From: Terriglobales bacterium
GTDB taxonomy: Bacteria; Acidobacteriota; Terriglobia; Terriglobales; Acidobacteriaceae
Direction: 5' to 3'
Assembly: GCA_035567895.1 (NCBI GenBank)
Contig: DATMPC010000049.1
Coordinates: 1-64,000, forward strand
Length of the DNA stretch: 64,000 nucleotides
The notes under the pieces are model-generated. The model was not told the origin of the DNA and searched no databases. It saw only the letters and a program-made list of their open reading frames with translations. This document shows positions 8,914-18,200 of this stretch, piece after piece. A program made the position numbers and the translations under genes. How positions within the stretch are numbered: the first letter of the stretch is position 1; each line of letters starts with the position of its first letter.

Positions 8914-8951
8914 TCGTTGGTTCTCTTCTCTCGTGGATTTGAATAGCCCGG

Positions 8952-10289
8952 CTAAGAAGCGTGCACCGCTGGCGTAGAACTTCCTTCAATCACCTGGCGA
9001 ATCAATTTCGCAGGCGCCGCAGTTTGCTTTGCACTTATCTGGTAACTCGATGCGATCAAGGACTCGGCTTCTCTGAGGCGCGCGTCGGAATTGTAGTGCA
9101 GCGTGCAGATCGGCTCGTTTTGAGCGACAGCGTCGCCGACTTTCTTGTGCAGAATGATTCCCACGGCGTGGTCAACCGCATCTTCTTTCTTGTCTCGTCC
9201 GCCGCCGAGCACCAGACTTGCGATTCCCACGTGCTCTGAGTTGATCGAGTGAACATAGCCGGCATGTGGGCTGCGCACCTCGCGACGATTGCGAGCACGC
9301 GGCAGCTTGCTCACATCGCGCAGAGCCTCAGCATCTCCGCCCTGAAGCAGAGTGACTTCGCAGAACTTCTCAAAGGCCGAGCCATTCGCGATCATCTGTT
9401 TGGCGAGCGTCCGTCCCTGCTCGACCGAGTCTGTCTTCTCTCCCAGGTAAAACATCCATGCAGAAAGCTCGATACTCAAATCGCGAAGATCGGCTGGTCC
9501 ACGGCCTTTGAGAACTTCGACGCATTCGACTACTTCCAGCGCATTTCCAACGTACAGTCCAAGCGGCTGATCCATGTTGGTGATTAGTGCGACCATGCGC
9601 TTGCCGATGCGGACTCCGGTCTCGACCATCAATTTGGCCAAGTGGACGGCGTCGGCCTCTTTCTTCATGAATGCGCCCGAGCCCGTCTTCACGTCGAGCA
9701 CCAGCGCGTCGATGCCTTCGGCGATTTTCTTGCTCATGATCGACGCGCAGATGAGAGCCGGGCTCTCTACAGTACCGGTCACGTCGCGCAGCGCGTACAT
9801 CTTCTTGTCGGCGGGCACGATCTTTTCCGTTTGTCCCACCAGCACCATCCCGCATTTGGCAAGAACCTCGCGCATTCGGTCAGGCGCGAGACTTACATTG
9901 AAACCCGGAATAGCCTCCAGCTTGTCGAGCGTGCCGCCGGTGTGTCCAAGCCCGCGTCCGCTGATCATCGGCACCAAAAGGCCGCCAGCGGCCACAATCG
10001 GTGCAAGGATGAGCGAAGTCTTATCGCCTACGCCCCCGGTTGAGTGTTTGTCGACCTTCTTTCCCGGCAGATCAGACCAGTCGAGCGTCACTCCGGAGTG
10101 CAGCATCGCTTCAGTGAGCGTTGCGATCTCCTTCCCGGACATCCCGCGCAGCAACACCGCCATCAGCCAGGCTGCCATCTGATAGTCGGGAAATTGAGCC
10201 TCGGTATATCCGCGGACGATGAATTGGATTTCTTCGCGCGTGAGTTCGTGCCCGTCACGCTTCCTGCGGATGAGATCGACAATACGCAT
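8952..10289 (-). CDS. deoA: Thymidine / pyrimidine-nucleoside phosphorylase
   Basis: 445 residues from ATG 10289. Catalyses phosphorolysis of thymidine, deoxyuridine (and perhaps uridine) to base and sugar 1-phosphate. The start MRIVDLIRRKRDG matches the family's usual N-terminus; an in-frame ATG at 10343 adds 18 residues unlike the family, so I prefer 10289. Motifs: KHSTGGVGDKTS (phosphate binding), the signature ISGRGLGHTGGTLDKLE, and the C-terminal alpha/beta domain with SPHAGYVHSI. It is the first gene of the salvage cluster deoA-CNT-punA, which probably forms one transcript. Confidence 0.93.
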   Translation of the reverse strand: MRIVDLIRRKRDGHELTREEIQFIVRGYTEAQFPDYQMAAWLMAVLLRGMSGKEIATLTEAMLHSGVTLDWSDLPGKKVDKHSTGGVGDKTSLILAPIVAAGGLLVPMISGRGLGHTGGTLDKLEAIPGFNVSLAPDRMREVLAKCGMVLVGQTEKIVPADKKMYALRDVTGTVESPALICASIMSKKIAEGIDALVLDVKTGSGAFMKKEADAVHLAKLMVETGVRIGKRMVALITNMDQPLGLYVGNALEVVECVEVLKGRGPADLRDLSIELSAWMFYLGEKTDSVEQGRTLAKQMIANGSAFEKFCEVTLLQGGDAEALRDVSKLPRARNRREVRSPHAGYVHSINSEHVGIASLVLGGGRDKKEDAVDHAVGIILHKKVGDAVAQNEPICTLHYNSDARLREAESLIASSYQISAKQTAAPAKLIRQVIEGSSTPAVHAS

Positions 10290-10474
10290 GCGATGCGCCC
10301 AAAGGCGTCCAAGGCTCCTGAAGGTTGTGAAAGTGACAGGCAAGATTACAGGAACGGAGGGTGGCTGAATAGAGTGTTTTCGTCTCGTTGTCGCAGATTA
10401 TCACCGAGCCAGTGCGGTCGGTAACGTTGGTTCCCAATACTTCCGCTAGGCAGAAGGCATTGCTTAAATTTGTG

Positions 10475-10488
10475 ATGATGACTATCAT
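10475..10488. promoter_or_regulatory. Possible operator of the first toxin-antitoxin pair
   Basis: ATGAT-N4-ATCAT inverted repeat 41 bp upstream of the antitoxin GTG. Phd/YefM antitoxins usually repress their own promoter through such short palindromes. The repeat is short and could be chance. Confidence 0.3.
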
Positions 10489-10528
10489 GACCCATGTGAC
10501 CATTTAACGAGTTTGAGGAGATTCCCGA

Positions 10529-10783
10529 GTGAGTACTCATACATGGACGGTTGCTGAGGCAAAGGCCAAGTTTAGTCAGGTGATCGAGCGAGCGAAGTCG
10601 GATGGGCCACAGACTATTACCCGCAACGGACGAACGGCTGTGGTAGTTGTGGCGGCAGACGAGTGGGAGCGGAAAACAAAACGTAAGGGTAATCTCGCCG
10701 AATTCTTCGCTTCTTCGCCGCTACGTAATTCCGGCGTGAAGATCAAGCGCTTGCATGGCAATCTGCGGAAGATTGACTTGTGA
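10529..10783 (+). CDS. Phd/YefM-family antitoxin
   Basis: 84 residues from GTG 10529, with GAGGAG about 8 bases upstream. The N-terminus WTVAEAKAKFSQVIERAKSD and TITRNGRTAVVVVAADEWE are the hallmark Phd/YefM DNA-binding and dimerisation fold; the basic C-terminal tail would wrap the toxin. The stop overlaps the toxin start as GTGA, indicating coupled translation. Role: neutralises the PIN toxin encoded next and probably autoregulates the pair. Confidence 0.88.
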   Translation: MSTHTWTVAEAKAKFSQVIERAKSDGPQTITRNGRTAVVVVAADEWERKTKRKGNLAEFFASSPLRNSGVKIKRLHGNLRKIDL

Positions 10784-11202
10784 GCTTTTTGCTGGATACG
10801 AATGTTGTATCCGAGTCGATAAAGCCGTATCCGAATCCCGGTGTGACTGAGTGGCTCGCCGGGGTAGATGAAGATCGCGCCTTTCTGAGCGTTGTGACAC
10901 TGACTGAGCTGCGCTACGGTATTGAGCGCATGCCGGCTGGCACGCGGCGGAAGCGCGTGACCGCTTGGCTGGAAGACGAGCTGCTATTGCGCTTTGAGGG
11001 AAGAATTCTGACGATTGACGCGACAGCCGCTGATCTGTGCGGAAGAATCATCGCAAGGAGTGAAGCTGCCGGGCATCGAATTGAGCCACTGGATGCTTTT
11101 ATTGCCGCCACAGCCGAATTTCATCGGCTTACTCTGGTAACTCGCAATACTGCAGACTTCGAGCCAGTTCTGAAGGACATCCTCAATCCGTGGACCAAGT
11201 AA
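10780..11202 (+). CDS. PIN-domain ribonuclease toxin (VapC/FitB-like)
   Basis: 140 residues from GTG 10780, overlapping the antitoxin stop by 4 bp. The PIN acidic residues are visible: LLDTNVVSE at the N-terminus, TLTELRYGIE, PLDAFIAATA and the C-terminal TRNTADFEPV. The NVVSE spacing matches the FitB subgroup. Expected to be a Mg2+-dependent endoribonuclease active when the antitoxin is degraded; the cleaved RNA is unknown. Confidence 0.9.
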   Translation: MSFLLDTNVVSESIKPYPNPGVTEWLAGVDEDRAFLSVVTLTELRYGIERMPAGTRRKRVTAWLEDELLLRFEGRILTIDATAADLCGRIIARSEAAGHRIEPLDAFIAATAEFHRLTLVTRNTADFEPVLKDILNPWTK

Positions 11203-11268
11203 GTTGAGGCGGCCGGTAGTAGACCAATCGTCCGGCTCCCCTAGTTGGTTCGCCAATCACGTTTCGTC

Positions 11269-11697
11269 TTAACTCAACGATTCCGAACTAAAGCTGTGCG
11301 GCAGGAGCTCGCGCATCGAGCTGCGCTGGATGCCCTTTGGTCCTATATAAAAGATGTCAGCGTCGGGACCGAATTCGCTGATGACTTGCCGACACGCGCC
11401 ACACGGAGAGCAAGCCACATTACGATCGTTGACGACCGCAATTGCACGAATTTTCACTCTCTTGGCTCCGAGTTCCGAGACGGCTGAGAAGATCGCGGTT
11501 CGCTCAGCACAGTTGGTTAATCCATAAGAGGCATTCTCGACGTTACACCCGCTGAACACTTCTCCGCCCTCCAGCAGAACGGCTGCACCCACTCGGAATG
11601 TCGAATAAGGAGCGTACGCATGTTCGTATGCCCGTTTGGCCGTGGCGATCAAGTCGTCTTGTTGCGTGGAGGTAAGTTCCTGTCTCGGCGAGCTCAT
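11269..11697 (-). CDS. cdd: Cytidine deaminase
   Basis: 142 residues, normal for the homotetrameric short cytidine deaminases that convert (deoxy)cytidine to (deoxy)uridine. Zinc-site motifs are intact: CNVENASYGLTNCAERTA (catalytic Glu in CAE) and PCGACRQVI. It follows hisA on the same strand with 69 bp between, and lies close to the nucleoside phosphorylase cluster, so its job is probably pyrimidine salvage even though it is next to the his genes. Confidence 0.93.
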   Translation of the reverse strand: MSSPRQELTSTQQDDLIATAKRAYEHAYAPYSTFRVGAAVLLEGGEVFSGCNVENASYGLTNCAERTAIFSAVSELGAKRVKIRAIAVVNDRNVACSPCGACRQVISEFGPDADIFYIGPKGIQRSSMRELLPHSFSSESLS

Positions 11698-11699
11698 TG

Positions 11700-11758
11700 A
11701 GAAACAGGGTACAGAAAAACCAGGGGACAGGGAACAGGGGACAGGGAACAGAAAAATC
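11700..11758. repeat. Short GGGACAGGGAACA tandem repeat
   Basis: The gap between hisA and cdd is filled by near-tandem units of GGGGACAGGGAACA. A related string (GGGTACAGGTTACAGGAATA) lies upstream of the ABC exporter at about 24349. No function is evident. Confidence 0.5.
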
Positions 11759-11766
11759 AGGATTGC

Positions 11767-12441
11767 TCACACTGCAAGTGTGCCGGTGTAGATGGCCATT
11801 CCCACAACGGCATCTATGCCCATTCGATCGAGCCTATCGATTTCTCCGCTCGTCGTTATGCCGCCGGCCACGATCAATTTGTTGCCGGTTGCGGCGCGAA
11901 GATCATCTAGAATTTCAAAAGGAAATCCCTGCATCAGACCTTCTGTATCAATATGCGTGTAGAGGAATGCTGAGCAAAAAGCTTCAAGTTGCTGGATAGC
12001 GTCAGCCGGACGAAGTCTTGTGCTCTGTTTCCATCCCTTAACCGACACAAATCCACCTCGCGAATCGACAGCAAAAATGAGGCGCTCGGGCCCGAGCTCC
12101 TCGGCGAGAGCCTTGGCAAATTCGCTATTTACTCCGTCCACAGTGAAGAGGGAAGAGCCGATGATCGCCTTGCGTGCCCCGTCCGAGAGTGCTGCCCGAA
12201 CCTTTTCGAGGGTGCGCAAGCCTCCGCCAACCTGACAGGGAAGTTCGGCGCAGAAGTCTTTCACCATCGCATGATTGCTGCCATTTCCCATTGCGGCATC
12301 GAGATCAATAACTTGAACCATCGGAAACTTCATGAAGCGATCGACCCACTCGGCGAAGTTCCCGAACTCGAGCGCCTTGCGCTCGCCTTGTACGAGTTGA
12401 ACGATCTTGCCGCCCATCAGGTCGATGGAGGGGATCAGCAC
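11767..12441 (-). CDS. hisA: HisA, ProFAR isomerase
   Basis: 224 residues, slightly short for the family (about 240). Fourth step of histidine synthesis: isomerises ProFAR to PRFAR. The TIM-barrel catalytic aspartates are visible in [12 protein letters not shown] and [10 protein letters not shown]; phosphate-binding loops are [10 protein letters not shown] and [11 protein letters not shown]. The usual VRL after the first Asp motif is VQL here, as part of [13 protein letters not shown]. It is the last gene of the his operon and overlaps the end of hisF by 7 bp. Confidence 0.9.
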   Translation of the reverse strand: MLIPSIDLMGGKIVQLVQGERKALEFGNFAEWVDRFMKFPMVQVIDLDAAMGNGSNHAMVKDFCAELPCQVGGGLRTLEKVRAALSDGARKAIIGSSLFTVDGVNSEFAKALAEELGPERLIFAVDSRGGFVSVKGWKQSTRLRPADAIQQLEAFCSAFLYTHIDTEGLMQGFPFEILDDLRAATGNKLIVAGGITTSGEIDRLDRMGIDAVVGMAIYTGTLAV

Positions 12442-13202
12442 GGCAGCCTCATCGGAATGTTTTTCGATTGTAGAAATGCCTTGAGTTCACGAATGTCCTG
12501 TACCCCGAAGTGGAACACTGAAGCAGCAAGCGCTGCGTCCGCGCGGCCAGTCGCGAAGACTTCAACGAAGTGATTGCTCGTTCCAGCGCCGCCAGAGGCG
12601 ATCACGGGAATCGCAACTGCTGAACTGACGGCCTCGGTTAGGCGACAATCGAATCCGGCTCCAGTACCATCGCGGTCCATGGATGTAAGCAGAATCTCCC
12701 CCGCGCCGTGTTGTTCGGCTTCTTGAGCCCACTCAAGCGCTTTGCGTCCTGTCGGCGTGCGGCCACCTGCGACCAGAACGTCGTAATTGGTTCCAGCACC
12801 GTTGCTTCTTGCATCAATAGCAACCACCACGGCCTGTGACCCAAAGCGCGCGGCAATCCGCTCGATCAGGCTCGGATCCCGCACTGCGGCGGAATTAATG
12901 CTGATCTTATCCGCACCAGCATCGAAGATCGCCGCAGCATCCTCAAGTGTGCGAATCCCTCCGCCGACCGTGAAGGGAATGAACAGTTCTCGTGCCGTGC
13001 GTTTGACCGTATCGATGAGAGTGCCGCGATTCTCATGTGTCGCCGAAATGTCGAGCAGAACGATCTCGTCCGCTCCGGACTCGCTGTGGGCTCGAGCGAG
13101 CTCGGCAGGATCGCCAGCGTCGCGCAGGTTCAGGAACTTAGTTCCCTTTACTACCCGTCCAGCGTCGACATCCAGACACGCAATGATTCGTTTCGTCAGC
13201 AT
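12435..13202 (-). CDS. hisF: HisF, imidazole glycerol phosphate synthase cyclase subunit
   Basis: 255 residues, standard length. With HisH it turns PRFAR and ammonia into imidazole glycerol phosphate and AICAR. Catalytic Asp residues appear in [15 protein letters not shown] (Asp11-like) and [11 protein letters not shown] (Asp130-like); phosphate loops are [12 protein letters not shown] and [13 protein letters not shown]. It starts 20 bp after the hisH stop and overlaps hisA. Confidence 0.96.
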   Translation of the reverse strand: MLTKRIIACLDVDAGRVVKGTKFLNLRDAGDPAELARAHSESGADEIVLLDISATHENRGTLIDTVKRTARELFIPFTVGGGIRTLEDAAAIFDAGADKISINSAAVRDPSLIERIAARFGSQAVVVAIDARSNGAGTNYDVLVAGGRTPTGRKALEWAQEAEQHGAGEILLTSMDRDGTGAGFDCRLTEAVSSAVAIPVIASGGAGTSNHFVEVFATGRADAALAASVFHFGVQDIRELKAFLQSKNIPMRLPC

Positions 13203-13222
13203 TCTTGAGAAGGATGATGTAG

Positions 13223-13816
13223 TCAGAGATCGCAGAAGTTTCTGAGCAACCGCAAACCAACCGGCCCAGATTTTTCAGGATGGAACTGCACGCCAAAGAG
13301 ATTGCCGTTCTCGACCGCCGCTGAGTAAGTTTCGCAGTAGTCCGTCGTCGCAACCGTGTCTGCAGTAAGAGGCGCGCAGTAGGAGTGGGAGTAATAAACG
13401 AATGATCCCGAGTCGATGCCATTGAGCAGCCGGCAATCACGTACTTTGGCGATCTGATTCCACCCAACGTGCGGCACTTTCAAATCGCGCGACTGAAACC
13501 GCTCACAGTTTGCTTGGATAGCTCCCAATCCGGGAACATCGGGAGCCTCGCTGCTGCCAGCCATCATCCACTGCATTCCGACACAGATTCCGAGAAAGGG
13601 CTTACCTGCCGCGATCCTTTCCTGCACAGACTCGCGCAAGCCAGTGCGGTCCAGTTCCGCAGTGGCAGCGAAGTGCCCCACGCCGGGAAGAATGACTTTA
13701 TCCGCACTGCTTACCAGCTTTGGATCATCCGTGACAGTGGCTCTCAGACCTAAGTGTTCTAAAGCCTTCTTTACCGACATCAGATTGCCGGCTTTGTAAT
13801 CAACAATGGCGATCAC
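13223..13816 (-). CDS. hisH: HisH, imidazole glycerol phosphate synthase glutaminase subunit
   Basis: 197 residues from GTG 13816, whose first bases overlap the hisB stop (GTGA). A class I glutamine amidotransferase: nucleophile Cys in [11 protein letters not shown], and the His-Glu pair in [10 protein letters not shown]. It supplies ammonia to HisF through the HisF barrel. Ends RLLRNFCDL, typical for the family. Confidence 0.95.
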   Translation of the reverse strand: MIAIVDYKAGNLMSVKKALEHLGLRATVTDDPKLVSSADKVILPGVGHFAATAELDRTGLRESVQERIAAGKPFLGICVGMQWMMAGSSEAPDVPGLGAIQANCERFQSRDLKVPHVGWNQIAKVRDCRLLNGIDSGSFVYYSHSYCAPLTADTVATTDYCETYSAAVENGNLFGVQFHPEKSGPVGLRLLRNFCDL

Positions 13817-14400
13817 AGCAGTCCCTTGGTGCTGGGCAACATCTTCGCGAGTCGCTTGTCGCGCGAGCAGGCAAAACGCAGCGCCCTGGCGAATGCCTTG
13901 AATAGCGCTTCGAGCTTGTGATGATTCGAGCGGCCATACAGCGTCTTTACGTGAACATTGGCTCGCGCGCCACGAGCAAAGCCTTCGAAGAAGTCATGCG
14001 CCAGCTCCGACTGGAAATCGCCGACGAGACGCGTGCGAACCTTCGGATCTATTACTGCAACCGCTCGTCCGCTTAGATCAACCGCAGCCATTCCTAAAGT
14101 TTCATCCATCGTCATCAGGAAATATCCGGCGCGTAGAATGCCTTTGCGATTTCCGAGCGCCTTATCGAATGCTTCACCGAGTGCGATACCCACATCTTCA
14201 ACGCTGTGGTGCTGATCGACATCGAGATCGCCGTTGCAGCGCAGGTGCAGATCAAAAGCTCCATGACGAGCGAACAACTCCAGCATGTGATCGAAGAAAC
14301 GTATACCGGTTGACACCTCATACTTGCCGCGTCCATCGATGTTGAGCGAAAGGTCGATCTGCGTTTCGGTCGTCTTGCGTTTTAGCCGGGCGGTTCTCAT
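13813..14400 (-). CDS. hisB: HisB, imidazoleglycerol-phosphate dehydratase
   Basis: 195 residues from ATG 14400; an upstream in-frame ATG at 14541 lies inside hisC and adds unrelated sequence, so I reject it. Mn-binding motifs are seen: [31 protein letters not shown] and [16 protein letters not shown]. It is the monofunctional enzyme without the phosphatase domain; a histidinol phosphatase must be encoded elsewhere. ATGA overlap with hisC upstream and GTGA overlap with hisH downstream. Confidence 0.95.
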   Translation of the reverse strand: MRTARLKRKTTETQIDLSLNIDGRGKYEVSTGIRFFDHMLELFARHGAFDLHLRCNGDLDVDQHHSVEDVGIALGEAFDKALGNRKGILRAGYFLMTMDETLGMAAVDLSGRAVAVIDPKVRTRLVGDFQSELAHDFFEGFARGARANVHVKTLYGRSNHHKLEALFKAFARALRFACSRDKRLAKMLPSTKGLL

Positions 14401-15518
14401 CCTGCGCTTCCTGTTGTGGTGCTGGCCCGATTCTCCGCAGCGGGCGACCAGCCTATCGCTTTCAATACTTCCGGCAGAGCCATTAGCAGGCGTTCGGTGT
14501 GTTCCACCGTGCCCACAGTCATACGAACACATCCATTGCATCCCGGATCGTTGCTGCGGTCACGCACGAGAATGCCGCGATTCCGCATTTCAGAGACGAA
14601 GTCCTTGTGCATAGGACCTATGTTGGCCAGCACAAAGTTAGCCTGGCTGATCCAATATGGAACTTGATGACACGTGAGCTGAATCATCAAACGCGCACGC
14701 CCTTGTTTGACCTGCCGGACATAGTCTGCGAGAAACTCCCGATCGGCGATTGCATGCGGTAAGCAGGCGAGTGCGATTCCATTCACGTTGTAGGGCGAAG
14801 CGACTTTGCGCACCATAGGCATCTGAATGCTATTTCCGGCAAGCACGCCGATACGCAACCCTGCTAATCCATATGCCTTAGAAAACGTCCTCGCCACGAA
14901 GAGATTGGGAAAGCGTGCGACCCCATCAAGCACAGTCTCTCCCCAGAAGTCGTAGTAAGCCTCATCGACTAGCACTGCGGCTTCTGGAGCCGCATCCGCA
15001 ATACGCAGCAAATCCGCTCGTGAAGCGACGGAGCCCGTAGGATTGTTGGGGCTTGCGAGAACAATCATCCGAGTTCTTCCCGTAATGGAGCTTAGGATGA
15101 TCTCCACAGGAAATCGGAATCCCCGCTCGGGATTGGCCTGAATTGCAGTCACCTTCGCGCCAGTGCTCTGCGCGTAGATCTCATACATCGAGAACGTCGG
15201 AACAACGATCAGCACTTCGTCACCAGGCTCAAGGTATGTTTCGCAGAGCAAGTGAATTGCCTCGTCGACGCCATTGGTGAGCAACACCTGGTCGTGTGCA
15301 AGCCTGAGAAATTCGGCCATCAGACGCTCCGTAGGAGCGCGTTCCGGATACTTCGTGAGTTCGCCGGCTGCAATCTGCCTCAACACTTCCGCAATGCGCG
15401 GCGATGGAGCCTCTGTATTCTCGTTGAAGTCGAGACGCAGACCATCTCTTCCGCTAAGCGGGGGATGGTATTCCTTCATGTCTCGCACCGCGGTTCGTGC
15501 CTGCAGAACCTTCTCCAT
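14397..15518 (-). CDS. hisC: HisC, histidinol-phosphate aminotransferase
   Basis: 373 residues. PLP enzyme of fold type [15 protein letters not shown] near the N-terminus, [21 protein letters not shown] and the PLP lysine in [16 protein letters not shown]. Makes histidinol phosphate from imidazole acetol phosphate and glutamate. Its ATG overlaps the hisD stop by one base (TAATG), and its stop overlaps hisB. Confidence 0.94.
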   Translation of the reverse strand: MEKVLQARTAVRDMKEYHPPLSGRDGLRLDFNENTEAPSPRIAEVLRQIAAGELTKYPERAPTERLMAEFLRLAHDQVLLTNGVDEAIHLLCETYLEPGDEVLIVVPTFSMYEIYAQSTGAKVTAIQANPERGFRFPVEIILSSITGRTRMIVLASPNNPTGSVASRADLLRIADAAPEAAVLVDEAYYDFWGETVLDGVARFPNLFVARTFSKAYGLAGLRIGVLAGNSIQMPMVRKVASPYNVNGIALACLPHAIADREFLADYVRQVKQGRARLMIQLTCHQVPYWISQANFVLANIGPMHKDFVSEMRNRGILVRDRSNDPGCNGCVRMTVGTVEHTERLLMALPEVLKAIGWSPAAENRASTTTGSAG

Positions 15519-16762
15519 TACGCGCCCACCCTCACGGCAATCGACTGCGCATGCGCTACGAGCCCTTCTGCCTGGGCCAACGTGCTGACGTCGCGCGCGA
15601 TGGTCTGCAGTCCTTTCGCGGTGAACTCCTGGACGGTAATGAGCTTCACGAAGTCGTTTACGCTCAAGCCGGCTCGGAAGCGCGCCGAACCTCCAGTGGG
15701 AAGAACATGGTTCGGGCCGGCGGCGTAGTCGCCCGCAGCTTGCGGCGAGTAGTCGCCGACAAAGACCGATCCCGCGGATTCGATTTCAAGTACATCTCGT
15801 TGCGAAGCTACCGTGATGTGTTCCGGAGCGAGCTCGTTCGCGATTCGAATTGATTCTTCGGGCGACGACGTCACGACTGCGTAGCCATTTTTTCTGAGTG
15901 ACTGCCGCGCAACGTTGTTCGCCGCCGACTGGCGCTCAGTCTCCTCGACTACTTGCTTCGCGAGCTTCACGTTCGAGGTAATGAAGATTGCGAGGGCATC
16001 CGGATCGTGCTCAGCCTGTGCCACCAAATCCGCTGCGATAAAACATGCATTTCCCACGTCGCTGACGATTACAACTTCGGTTGGTCCGGCAAGCATATCG
16101 ATGGAGCAGTCGAATGCGACCAGCTTCTTCGCCGCCGTAACAAACACATTTCCTGGGCCGACGATTTTGCTGACGCGGGGAATTGTCTTCGTACCGTAGG
16201 CAAGCGCAGCAATGGCCTGCGCACCGCCTATCGAGTAGAACTCTTTGATGCCGAGTAGCGATGCCGCCGCTAACGTCTCAGGAGCGGGACGTGGAGAGAC
16301 CACGACGATTCGCGACACACCAGCAATCTGCGCCGGGATTACGGTCATTAGGAGCGTTGAAGGCAGGGGATGACGTCCGCCAGGCACGTAGCATCCTACT
16401 GACTCGAGCGGACGAATCATTTGTCCTAGTCGTACGCCGCTCTGAACATCGCGCATCCACTCCTGCGGCTTCTGCCACTCGGCAAAACGACGGATGTTCT
16501 CCGCAGCGGTTTCGAGCGCAGCGCGAAACTCCGAACTCACTTGACGCCACGCACCGTCGATCTCCGACTCGCCGAGACGAAACGCCTTGCTAGTCAGGCC
16601 ATCGAACTTGCGGCTGTAGTGAAACAGTGCTCCATCGCCCTTCTTTCTGACATCGGCGACGATCTTTGCAACGGTCTTCTCCACCCGCGCAAGATCAAGC
16701 GCGCCGCGATTCGCTAATCGCTTGAGCACAGCTGCACCGCGTTTGCTGGTGATGAGCTTCAT
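15518..16762 (-). CDS. hisD: HisD, histidinol dehydrogenase
   Basis: 414 residues. Oxidises histidinol to histidine in two NAD-dependent steps. Family motifs: CYVPGGRHPLPSTLLMTVIP, GAQAIAALAYGT, KIVGPGNVFVTAAKK, DMLAGPTEVVIV, and the zinc-site GPNHVLPTGGSARF. It starts 13 bp after hisG and its stop overlaps hisC. Confidence 0.95.
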   Translation of the reverse strand: MKLITSKRGAAVLKRLANRGALDLARVEKTVAKIVADVRKKGDGALFHYSRKFDGLTSKAFRLGESEIDGAWRQVSSEFRAALETAAENIRRFAEWQKPQEWMRDVQSGVRLGQMIRPLESVGCYVPGGRHPLPSTLLMTVIPAQIAGVSRIVVVSPRPAPETLAAASLLGIKEFYSIGGAQAIAALAYGTKTIPRVSKIVGPGNVFVTAAKKLVAFDCSIDMLAGPTEVVIVSDVGNACFIAADLVAQAEHDPDALAIFITSNVKLAKQVVEETERQSAANNVARQSLRKNGYAVVTSSPEESIRIANELAPEHITVASQRDVLEIESAGSVFVGDYSPQAAGDYAAGPNHVLPTGGSARFRAGLSVNDFVKLITVQEFTAKGLQTIARDVSTLAQAEGLVAHAQSIAVRVGA

Positions 16763-16775
16763 TCGTCCTTCCCGG

Positions 16776-17645
16776 TCACATCACGATTTTGTTCAACGGA
16801 TACTCCACAATGCCGCTGGCATTCGCATCTTTCAGCTTGGGCAACACGTCGCGTACGACGCTTTCTTCGAGGATCGTGTTCACGGCCACCCAGTCACGGT
16901 CGTTCAACTCAGAGATCGTCGGACTATTCAATGCAGGCAAAACCGCCAGAACGTTATTCAGATCGCGTTTCCGCACATTGAGCATCAGTCCAACGCGCCC
17001 TTGAGCGTCGATGGCGCCGCGCAGCATAAGCGCGATGTTCTCGATCTTCTTTCGCTTCTCGGCGGATTGCCATGCTGCCTTGTTGGCGATGAGCTGCGTC
17101 TGCGACTCACAAACGGTCTCGATGATGCGCAGCCGATTGGCGCGAAGAGAACTGCCGGTTTCCGTGACTTCCACAATGGCATCGGCCAGGATCGGAGGCT
17201 TTACTTCCGTCGCTCCCCACGAAAACTCGACCTTTACCGGAACATTCTTCGACGCGAAGTAATTCTTGGTCGTATTCACCAACTCCGTGGCGATGATGCA
17301 ATTTCTCAAGTCTTCGGGCCTCTCAAAACGGGAATCCTGTGGAACTGCAAGTACCCAGCGTACTTTGCCTCGGCTTTGTTTCGCATAAACAAGGTCGGTA
17401 ACGGTCTCCACTTCGAGTCCGCTTTCGAGAACCCAATCTCGGCCTGTGAGTCCGGCATCCAGGAAGCCATGCTCCACATAGCGCGCCATCTCCTGCGCGC
17501 GAATCAGCATGCACTCAATCTCTGGATCGTCGATGGAAGGGAAGTACGAGCGGCCGTTTGCGTAGATATTGAAGCCGGCACGCGCGAACAATGCTACCGT
17601 TGCATCCTGCAGGCTGCCCTTAGGAATTCCAAGCCGGATCCTCAT
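16776..17645 (-). CDS. hisG: HisG, ATP phosphoribosyltransferase (long form)
   Basis: 289 residues, matching the long form with a C-terminal ACT-like regulatory domain, so no HisZ partner is needed and histidine feedback is expected. First committed step: ATP plus PRPP to phosphoribosyl-ATP. Motifs: [29 protein letters not shown], and the PRPP-site [19 protein letters not shown]. Its ATG overlaps the hisI stop (ATGA). Confidence 0.95.
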   Translation of the reverse strand: MRIRLGIPKGSLQDATVALFARAGFNIYANGRSYFPSIDDPEIECMLIRAQEMARYVEHGFLDAGLTGRDWVLESGLEVETVTDLVYAKQSRGKVRWVLAVPQDSRFERPEDLRNCIIATELVNTTKNYFASKNVPVKVEFSWGATEVKPPILADAIVEVTETGSSLRANRLRIIETVCESQTQLIANKAAWQSAEKRKKIENIALMLRGAIDAQGRVGLMLNVRKRDLNNVLAVLPALNSPTISELNDRDWVAVNTILEESVVRDVLPKLKDANASGIVEYPLNKIVM

Positions 17646-17989
17646 CGGACTTCCTCAGGCGCGGCCGTAAGCGCGATGCTCTTGGTGAAGCACGATCGCG
17701 TGCCCTCGTGGCACACGAGCCCATCGCCTTCGACTTCTACGCGGAAGAGAAGGCAATCGTTGTCGCAGTCCGTAGCGGCGGAGATCACGCGGAGTCGGTT
17801 CCCAGAGGTCTCGCCTTTCATCCACAGCTTTTGGCGCGTGCGGCTGAAAAACGTTACGTAACCAGATTCCAGCGTCTTCTCGTACGCTTCCGAATTGGCG
17901 AATCCTACCATCAGCAGCTCGCCGTTAACGTTGTCCTGAACGACCACAGGTACAAGGCCGTCCATCTTCTTGAAATCGATTTCCTTCAT
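17642..17989 (-). CDS. hisI: HisI, phosphoribosyl-AMP cyclohydrolase
   Basis: 115 residues from ATG 17989 ([16 protein letters not shown]). A longer frame from 18043 begins within the attenuator terminator and lacks family sequence, so it is not the start. Zn/Mg sites: [14 protein letters not shown] and CHEGTRSCF. It has only the cyclohydrolase domain; no HisE pyrophosphohydrolase is fused or found in the window. First structural gene of the operon, 40 bases after the attenuator stem. Confidence 0.93.
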   Translation of the reverse strand: MKEIDFKKMDGLVPVVVQDNVNGELLMVGFANSEAYEKTLESGYVTFFSRTRQKLWMKGETSGNRLRVISAATDCDNDCLLFRVEVEGDGLVCHEGTRSCFTKSIALTAAPEEVR

Positions 17990-18017
17990 TTGTTCTCCGT
18001 GGCCCGCCGCGCCGCGT

Positions 18018-18060
18018 GCTAAAACACAAAGCCCGCTGCGCAATCTGCGTCAGCGGGCTT
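18018..18060 (-). terminator. His attenuator: intrinsic terminator
   Basis: On the minus strand AAGCCCGCTG (18060-18051) pairs perfectly with CAGCGGGCTT (18038-18029). An inner CGCA/TGCG pairing (18049-18046 with 42-39) extends it to about 14 bp with one bulged base and a 3-base loop. A U-rich run, TTTGTGTTTT, follows. It lies between the leader peptide stop and hisI, so it would stop transcription before the operon when histidine is plentiful. Confidence 0.9.
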
Positions 18061-18107
18061 AATCTCTATGATTGCTTCTGAACTTATTCGCTAGAGAGCT
18101 CCGCCGA
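18050..18107 (-). promoter_or_regulatory. His attenuator: alternative antiterminator pairing
   Basis: The minus-strand segment TCGGCGGAGCT (18107-18097), within the end of the leader peptide gene, can pair with AGCCCGCTGA (18059-18050), the 5' arm of the terminator: ten pairs, one G-U, one bulged A. The two structures are mutually exclusive. A ribosome stalled on the upstream His codons leaves 18097-18107 free to pair; one that reaches the stop codon covers it and lets the terminator form. Confidence 0.75.
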
Positions 18108-18155
18108 CACGTTCGCCGCGTGATGATGATGGCGATGATGGCGGAGTGAACTCAT
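18084..18155 (-). CDS. hisL: His operon leader peptide
   Basis: A 23-codon frame (ATG 18155, TAA 18086-18084) that starts MSSLRHHRHHHHAA: six histidines within seven residues (positions 6-12). Too short for ordinary gene callers. It is followed at once by mutually exclusive antiterminator and terminator stems and then hisI. Known: in enteric hisL, ribosome stalling at a run of His codons senses charged tRNA-His. The predicted transcript start (about 18163) leaves only about 8 nt of 5' UTR and no strong Shine-Dalgarno, so initiation would be nearly leaderless. Confidence 0.88.
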   Translation of the reverse strand: MSSLRHHRHHHHAANVSAELSSE

Positions 18156-18169
18156 CTCTACTGGCGCTA

Positions 18170-18199
18170 AAGATACATGGCGCGCGAGCGCCGTGTCAA
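18170..18199 (-). promoter_or_regulatory. Sigma70-like promoter of the his operon
   Basis: Minus strand TTGACA (18199-18194), 18-bp spacer, TATCTT (18175-18170). The -35 is a perfect consensus, and a start near 18163 places it just before the hisL leader. The promoter begins directly after the stop codon of the small gene 18201-18449, so the his operon is transcribed independently of it. Confidence 0.75.
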
Positions 18200-18200
18200 A

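Noticed and set aside
16722-17861. 379-codon plus-strand frame across hisG
   Set aside because: Antisense to hisG and hisI; no recognisable sequence.
17990-18043. N-terminal extension of HisI
   Set aside because: The extra codons lie in the attenuator's U-tract and stem and have no family similarity; ATG 17989 fits.
18018-18160. T-box riboswitch for the his operon
   Set aside because: No T-box sequence or specifier stem; the His-codon leader peptide and alternative stems explain the region.
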